This document shows positions 26,344-34,200 of a stretch of 36,406 nt of DNA, piece by piece. The position numbers and the translations under genes are program-made. The number at the start of each line of letters is the position of its first letter. The first letter of the stretch is position 1. The notes under the pieces were generated by a model. That model was not told the origin of the DNA and did no database searches. It saw only the letters and a program-made list of their open reading frames with translations. Source of the DNA: Oscillospiraceae bacterium (GTDB taxonomy: Bacteria > Bacillota > Clostridia > Oscillospirales > JAAYXM01); NCBI GenBank assembly GCA_015068085.1, contig SVLF01000026.1, positions 1 through 36,406 of the forward strand. Direction: 5' to 3'.

Positions 26344-27243
26344 TCACAAAAACAGGCCAAGACATATCGGTATTGTAATGCAGGCAAATATATTTGAAAT
26401 CACTGCCAGCCCTGCCCCAATTGAACAATCTTCACCAACCAGTTTAGGGTATACAATAGTATTCAAACCACACGGCATGGCGTGTACAAACAAAGCCGTT
26501 AAAGCAACTTCTTTACCGAACAACAAGCAGAGGACGACACCTATTACAAGAGGGAAAACCAACAGTCTCAAACCCGAAACAATATAAAGCTTTACGTTCG
26601 TAAAAAAATTGACTATTTTAAATTCAGATATTGCTATTCCTGTCAGTAACATACTTACCGGAGCCATACAAGCGGCAGACTTATCGAGAACCGTTTTTGC
26701 AACTCCGCCTACATTTATATTAGTTATTCCTACAATTCCGCCTATTATCATAGCTATCACCATAGGATTTAGCAGCTTTGTCAGTGATAGTTTTCTTTTT
26801 GTAAGCGTTGAATACCCTATGATATTGGTATAAAGCATAACAGGTATTGCAAACATCATCATATTCAATGCTCCTGCACTTCCAAGCACGCCTTCCGCCA
26901 GAGCATATCCCATATATCCATAATTTGGCGCAACAAGCGAATACTTATAATTGTTCTGCAAATACTTGTTATCTGAAAGAAACGTCGAAATAAGTATCGC
27001 TATAATCCAAACAGTTGCCAACACGCAAAAAGAAATAAGAATGTAACTGTATTTCTCCGTCAGATATCCAATATTAAAATTTGAAGAAAATGTTTTGAAC
27101 ACTGAGCATGGTAAAAAAACATACACTTCAAGTGCTGAAAGTAAACCAACATTTTTGCTGTCTGCACGTTTCGTTTTTCCTAACACATAACCCGCAATAA
27201 TGAAGACAAATAGTATCGCTACCTGAGAAAAGACTATAACCAT
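26344..27243 (-). CDS. AEC-family (auxin efflux carrier-like) transporter
   Basis: ATG 27243 is preferred over the TTG at 27249 because GGTGA lies 6 bases before it. The protein has 299 residues, typical of the family. About ten hydrophobic segments are arranged as two five-helix halves around a short charged middle (TKRKLSLTKL near 150-160). The NYGYMG segment before the central break and the late MPCGLNTIVYPKLVGED segment match bacterial AEC permeases, which move malate, malonate or other small organic anions across the membrane. It follows the oxidoreductase gene by 15 bp, so the two are co-transcribed. In this setting it may move an acidic sugar-breakdown product. The direction and substrate are inference. 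Confidence 0.88.
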   Translation of the reverse strand: MVIVFSQVAILFVFIIAGYVLGKTKRADSKNVGLLSALEVYVFLPCSVFKTFSSNFNIGYLTEKYSYILISFCVLATVWIIAILISTFLSDNKYLQNNYKYSLVAPNYGYMGYALAEGVLGSAGALNMMMFAIPVMLYTNIIGYSTLTKRKLSLTKLLNPMVIAMIIGGIVGITNINVGGVAKTVLDKSAACMAPVSMLLTGIAISEFKIVNFFTNVKLYIVSGLRLLVFPLVIGVVLCLLFGKEVALTALFVHAMPCGLNTIVYPKLVGEDCSIGAGLAVISNIFACITIPICLGLFL

Positions 27244-27258
27244 ATACAATCACCAAAA

Positions 27259-28230
27259 TCAAACTTTCGAAGCGAAAATAGCTTCTGTGTCGTATATATT
27301 TTCTATGGCTCTGATTATATCTTTACCATAATCCCCACTGATTTGCGGTTTACTTCCGGCCATGATTGTTTTTACGAGGCATTTCATCTGCAAATCCATC
27401 TCCGAAAGTCCGCAGCTGCAATCGACAGTCTCAAATTCACCGTCACGACCGCATACTTCAATTGTATCATCGTCATGTATCCGTATCTCACCATCGCTAA
27501 GGTATAAAACAGTCAGATATTGATATGCGGCTGTATGTCCCACAAGATTGATAGCTGCGGTAACTCCCGTAGTCGTTTTCACAAAAGCCTGTACATTGTT
27601 TTCAACTGTCATTCCTTGAGGTATATGTATTCCACCGAAGGCATACTGTATATCTCCGCCTGCAAAGAATTTAATCCGGTCAAGCGTGTGAGCTCCCAAA
27701 TTGACCATTATTCCGCCACCGCTTATGTTTTTATCAAGAAACCAACGCGGTCTATCTTCCGTAAAATAAATAGTATTCCTGGTCTCTGTCACGGATATAA
27801 GTTTTCCTAGTTTTCCTGATTCCACAATTTCTTTGGCTCTTATGTTTACAGGCTCAAAGCTTTGTCCATGCCCTACCCACAACATAATTCCTGCTTCTTT
27901 GCATGCAGCAATCATTTCGTCACAATCCTTCACCGAAATCCCCATAGGCTTTTCAAGAAAGACATCCAACCCCCTCCGCGCGCATTCGCATACACACGGA
28001 TTGTGGAGGCTGTGCGGAAGGTTAACGACTGCCAAATCCAACTCTGCATTATCAATCATATCAATGTAATCAGAATATTTTTGTGCACCCGTTAATTCTG
28101 CTGCATAAGCAACTTTTTCAGAAGAAATATCGCATACTGCAGTAATTTTTGCCTCTTTTATCTTAGAAAAAGCACTTATATGTCTTTCACTTATTTTTCC
28201 GCATCCGATAAGTCCAACTCTAATCATCAT
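27259..28230 (-). CDS. Gfo/Idh/MocA-family NAD(P)-dependent oxidoreductase
   Basis: The start is ATG 28230 or the adjacent ATG 28227, both behind GAGGAAAG. The longer frame to 28278 would begin inside a terminator hairpin and is rejected. The protein has 323 residues. The Rossmann motif is GLIGCGKISERH near residues 6-17. The EKP motif is at 93-95. The GGGIMVNLGAHTLD segment (171-184) provides the conserved His181 and Asp184 region of the active site. Family members oxidise or reduce sugars, inositols or their lactones. The neighbours are a giant lyase upstream and an AEC transporter downstream, so a sugar or uronate derivative is a likely substrate. Cytoplasmic. Confidence 0.92.
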   Translation of the reverse strand: MMIRVGLIGCGKISERHISAFSKIKEAKITAVCDISSEKVAYAAELTGAQKYSDYIDMIDNAELDLAVVNLPHSLHNPCVCECARRGLDVFLEKPMGISVKDCDEMIAACKEAGIMLWVGHGQSFEPVNIRAKEIVESGKLGKLISVTETRNTIYFTEDRPRWFLDKNISGGGIMVNLGAHTLDRIKFFAGGDIQYAFGGIHIPQGMTVENNVQAFVKTTTGVTAAINLVGHTAAYQYLTVLYLSDGEIRIHDDDTIEVCGRDGEFETVDCSCGLSEMDLQMKCLVKTIMAGSKPQISGDYGKDIIRAIENIYDTEAIFASKV

Positions 28231-28251
28231 TTCTTTCCTCACTTTAGTTAC

Positions 28252-28288
28252 AAAAAAGAGGTTGTTCTCAGACCACAACCTCTTTTTT
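28252..28288. terminator. Intrinsic terminator between the second giant lyase and the oxidoreductase gene
   Basis: A perfect 14-bp stem (28252-28265 with 28275-28288, 9-nt loop) begins with six A's and ends with six T's, so it can work on both strands. It follows the lyase stop by 11 bp. Only 21 bp separate it from the oxidoreductase start, too little for a separate promoter. Confidence 0.9.
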
Positions 28289-28299
28289 GCATATGGCCG

Positions 28300-31200
28300 T
28301 TATTTTATATAATCAAGAATCCTCTTAAGCAAAACACAAACTTCTGCCCTGGTTGCGTATTCAGCCGGAGCTATTTTGCCGTTTTTCCCGTTTACAAGAC
28401 CCGCATTCACAAACGCCGTTACTGCTTCCTTCGCATATTCAGAAACTTCAGAGCAGTCTGCATACATATCCGTCTCAAACGCGTCACTTTTCTCAAGCTT
28501 TATGTTGAGCTTTGCAAGCACACGGTATACAATAAGCATCATATCCTGACGTGTTATCGTATTTCTCGGGGCGTATCTGTTTTCACCGATACCGTCTACA
28601 ATCCCCGTATTTCTTGCTATTGCAAGCTCTGATGCAAAGTAATCACTTGCAGATACATCCGCAAAGTTCTCGGCGTTATTACTTTCAAGCTTGAATGCAC
28701 GGACAAGAAGCAGTGCAAAGTCTGCGCGGGTGATATTGCTTGCGGGAGAGAATGTTGTTTCCGATGTACCGCGGACTATACCGTCTGCAGCAAGGGTATT
28801 TATCGCATCTGCTGCCCACAAGTGGTTTCCGAGGTCAACAAACTGAACCTTTGCTGTATCAGTTCCCGGTGCAGTTGATTCTGTCGAAGTTGTGTCTTCT
28901 TTCGGTTCTGTAGTATCTGCAGGATTTGTAGCTTTTCCACCGCCAGATGAGCTTCCTGACTCACCAGTTCCGGAGTCCGAACCGGAAGAACTTTCTCCGC
29001 CGCCGGACACTCCTCCTGTTGTTGATCCGTATACCGTAACGGTAAATTGAACAGAGCTTTCTCTTCCCAATGAATCAATTGCCTTTATCGAGACATAACT
29101 ATCTCCAATCTGGCTTGCATCCGGTTTCCACGTGAACATGCCGGACTCTGCATTAAAGCTTGCTCCTCGAGGAAGTCTTACTTCGCGTAACGTTACGGAA
29201 CTGCCATCAGCTGCGCGAGCATTTATTTTCACAGATACTGAACTTCCCGCTGAGGTAGTTACATTCTTAACCGGTTCAATAATCGGTCTGCGGTTCACCG
29301 CATAGCTCATAGGAATTGAAACTTTCTGTCCTTTCTCAATATTATATTCATATCCAAGAGCTTCGTTATCTGAATCAACATACCCTCGTATGAAAGAAAC
29401 ATCACCTACGCTTACAACCGCCAGCCTAGGACTTTTCATTTCGGCACTTTGAATCACATATGCGCCATTTTGTACATTGTCATTCTCAACAAGCACGAGT
29501 CTGCCTACAAGTTCGCTTGCCGTTGTATCTGAATCAAGAGCAATTTCCATATAGTTATCAAAAGATAATTCTTTTGTGAAATTCTTTACGCGCCCGCCTA
29601 TTTCAGCTTTCAAATTTTTCTGCTCCCCAATAATTGTGCCGTCCTGGACATAGCTGTATATATTCACTCCGTCGGAATTGATGCTGTATACACCTACAAA
29701 ACCGGAGAAGTCAAACAACCCATCAACATTATATACAACATTTTTATTTGACGCATATATGATGTAATCACATCTTCCGTTTTCAAGCTCAACCTTAACA
29801 GCCTTTACAACATCGTCTTTCTTGTGTTCTCCGGAAACTACAGCAACATCTACTCCGGACATATTTGCCACGTATCTGCTTCCGTCATACGGTTCAAATA
29901 CCGTCGTAAACAAAGAATCAAGATTTCTTCCTCCGCTTCTTCGGGCAAGCATATATCTTACTGAAGTAAGCCCATCCTTTATGTTTTCAGGTTTTCTCGG
30001 TGGGCATCCGTCCGCAAAAGAAACCTCAGAAAGCTCAAAGTCATTAAGCATCGTAACTCTCAAATGAAAATCATGCTTTGATTTTAAATATTTTCTGAAA
30101 TCCTCCACCTTGTAATCCACAAAGAACTCCCCGGTTCCGGGATTATCGGCACGGTCAACATTGAAAAGCCATGTGTATCCACGCGGATACATTGTTTTTT
30201 CTCTTATGTGTCCTACAACTGTTGCCGGGTCTTTTCCGAACGGAACATCCTTTCCGGCATAACTTCCAACATAATTACCGTTTTCATCAGCTTGCTTTAC
30301 AAAGTCAAGATTATCAGAATAATCAGATATTTCTTTGCTCATTGCATAGAACGAATAAAGATGATCATTTCCACCGCGAACTCTGAAGAAATCAACACCA
30401 TATGAGTTCTCATCATCATAGTCAACCATAACCAGAGTTCTTCGATACATATCTGTCTGCTTGTACGCTTCAGCGGCATCAACATCCATCACTCTGACCA
30501 TATCATCGGTAGCGTCAAAGTGAAGCGGAAACTGTGCTTTCGGGTTTGTAAGCGTCTGTGTCTCTTCATCAACGGTTACAGTATTATGCGAGAGAGTTGC
30601 ATTGTGCCACTGGCTTCTGTTCGGGTCGGTCGAAGCCATTTCCGGATATCCGTTATCGGATGCAAAAGCAATTCCGAATGCATCCATTCCAAGATGCAGC
30701 GCATCCTCATGCTTATGTGCAAACGCTCCTCCGAAATATATCCAGAAGTCACGTTGCGTATTTGCATCGTACAACGAACTGTCTTCTTTATACAGACTTC
30801 CGCTTCTGAGAGCCGCAAGTCCGTACCCGGAAGCAAGAGAGCTTTCATCGTAATTGTATTCTCCATAAGTTTCAATCAGCTTCTCTATATCATTTTCAAG
30901 TGCTTCGCGATTAAGCGTATACTCATTATATATCAGCCCATCGGCAGAGTTTCCGTTCATGCAATACAGATGCTGCCCGATAATAATTTTGCTCTTCTCA
31001 TCCTTCACCGCCGCAAATGCATTTGCGAGCATTGCTTTAGACGGGAATGGTGCGAAATGCCCGACTCGAGAACCGTCTCCTATCGGCAGAAACCCTCTTC
31101 TGAGCATTGTGAGCGGTGCGTATGATGTGAACATCTTTACATATCTGGGGTTTTCATAAAGAGTTGTTCCGCTATATTCATCGTAGCGAGCAAGCGTATC

Positions 31201-34200
31201 CGCCAAATTTGCAAGTTCTTCTACCCACAATCCGTTATAGGTTACGCTCGACTCTCCTCCCTGTCCGTCACGCGATACCTCAGAGATAAGCTTATCATTA
31301 ACTCCGCATCCCGTGCAGTACTCATCATGAGCCAATACACCACTACGGAAAATGAAATCTATCATTTCGTCAGTTTCCGGATGAGAATCAAGCACAACAG
31401 CCGCCATTGCAAGCGCAGATTCCTTCATACCAAAGTTTCCGGTAATTTCTCCATCTTTGATTCCGTCAAAGATGCCCCGAAGAATACCGTTTTCGCAATT
31501 CTCGCGTAACGCCGCAGGCGTTGACTTATCACCTATACTGTACTTTTGGGATTTTCCATAAAGGAAGTTCACAACTTCCTCATCCTCAAAAGCAGGATAA
31601 AAAGCATCATAAGCCTTGATAAGATTTGGTGCGAGATACGTTTCCCATATGCCTCCGACAACTTTACCGCAACCGTCTGCACTTCCGTCGGCATTAGCCA
31701 TTCCGAGACAGTATAAGCTTTGATCGAAATCCGGATACACGTCTGCAATTCTGTCTGTCAGGATTGCTCCCGCTCTTCCGTATTTCAAATCGCCTGTATA
31801 CAAATACGCAAGCGATAAATTATGAAGAGCATCTGCAATCGTTGCAGAACCGTTAGGCTTTCCGAATGATCCGTTGAACTCCCAGAGACCAAGGTGGTTA
31901 TAGCATGCAATAAATACATATTTCTCCTTTAGACCTCCACCGTAAGTCCTTCCGGTATCATATCCGAATCCGTCATCAACCGCCCATTTCTCAGGCGTTT
32001 CCGCTCCTGTAAGTTTTACAGGACAATCGGCACTTCCCACCTCAGGATATAAGTCATTATACAGGTATCCGCCTTTTACGCCATAACCGTACCACGCCGG
32101 AGATCCTGCCGGTGCCGTTTTATCTCCAAACAATTCCGCGTGTTTATCAAGTGCGAGTTGACGGTCAAACACGCCGTATTCATTTATGCCAAGCTCGTAA
32201 AAGCTGCCGAAATCATTTGACGGAAAAAGCCTCTTGCACTCCGGGCATTGGATTTTCCATTCACGGTTAAGCGGGTTCATCTGCCACGGATAATAAGCAT
32301 ATTTGGAATATAAGTCCTCCTGACAATACGGGCAGACCGAGCGATTTGGGTCATCCGACATTTTTATTGATGATGTTCTCGGCAGTCCTTCAGCCGTAAC
32401 AAGACTCCACAGCTTGTCATATCCGAGAGATACATAGCTGTCCGCTTTTTCTATGGCATCTTTTCTTTTTGCTTTCAGTTCCGGATCTTTTTCTGCATTT
32501 TCATGCATGGCGGCAACGACTTCGGCTGTCCAATAAGTTCTGCCAGACTTTCCGTCCTGCACTTTTATTACAGTTTCAGCTGTTTTGGTTATTTCGCCAA
32601 CAGTTATCTTGACCGTCACTGTTGTTTCTCCGCAAGATAAAAGCTTCAATTCACTTTTTGCAACAGGAATTTCATTTCCGTCTTTTTCCACCTGCACGAG
32701 GGTATAATCTTTCTCAAACACCGCAACGCTTTCATCCGAGCTTTCAAATGTTATCGTCGCTGATTCAAGATTGAGATATCTTCCTACAGCGGTCGCCGCT
32801 GCCGCAGTTACCTCAAACTTCTCTTCACCTATATTCACATACGGCGGAAGAGAAATAAATTCGGCAACATTATATTCATCATTTCTTATTTCAATATCAT
32901 AAGAAAGCTCATAAGTGCTTCCGAAATATGAAACACTTCCGTAAATCTTAGTTTTTCCCGTTGTCACCGGAACGAGAACATTGTCTTCAAAATATGCAGT
33001 GTCGGGATTTTCCGAACGCCACACGGTAGTTATGTCGGAAATCCCTATTCCGCTTTTCAGCGTTGCATCTACAATAAGCCCTGTATTTTCACCGATATAA
33101 AAAACACGTTCTGAGTTTCTTATTTCTGCTGATTCTATACCCTCGCGGTCAAACACGGTTACTTTTACGGGTTTTGAAATAACATCATAACTTACAATAA
33201 ACTCTGCTTCGCCTACTTCATCTCCGCCGGAGGTTATTTTGCCGTCTTCTTCTACATAGGCTATGGACGAATTAACACTTTTGAACGAAAGACCGGCAAT
33301 ACTGTCATATGAGATTCCGCTTGCACGAGTGACAGTTGCACCAATCCTCGTTTCTTCGCCAAGACCTATTTCAGAGTGTTCTGTTCTCGGGATGATATCC
33401 ACAATTCTTGACGCATCCAAAACGAACTCGCCGATTTTCAAAACAGAATCCGCCCGACTACCTTCTTCAAATACAATGGTAAATACATATTCACCGCGCT
33501 TGAGATAAACAGGATTGAAAATGTACTGTTTTTCCTTTGCAATTTCAGCGTATGTATCAACAGTTCCTATCAAGAGAGAATCCTCTTCCGTATTTTCTCC
33601 GTAACGGCTTAAATATAGCTTTGCGCTCATTCCCGCGTCATCCGCAAAAACCTTCACACTCGGCATATACTCTAATTCTCTCGTAACGTTCACCTTGAAT
33701 GAAATTGAGGCACGCGATGCGTTTGACGGTTTAATTTCAGCAGAGTTCTCTTTTGCAACTGCACTCAACACATTATCTGAATCATTATACGCCCATTGCG
33801 ATGACATTGCAGATGCGGCATCATTATATTCTTTATAATCCTCGTCTGAAATTATGTCGGAGCCAATCTCCTGACCATGAGCTTGTGCTGAGAACAAGTA
33901 TTTTTCAACATTACCTTCATCTATTTCTTCAAGCGTAAATCCACGATGGAACGATGTAATGCCTGCGTTCCTGCTTATATCTTCGTCTGTTATTCCATCT
34001 TCGGCAGATAAGACTATTATATATGTTCCGGCACTCTCAACCCGAACCTCGCCTATATATTCATCATCAAACTCTGTGTCCTCGGACGTGTTTGTTTTAT
34101 GGCGAAAATCCACACTGCCAACAAACGTTTCATCCGGTGCAATAACCGTTCTTGACTTTGCTCCGGACAATGTTGACACATCCTTATCTTCCATCCAGAA

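Noticed and set aside
28231-28278. Upstream ATG at 28278 for the oxidoreductase
   Set aside because: It lies inside the terminator hairpin. The ATG at 28230 follows GAGGAAAG and begins right at the Rossmann fold.
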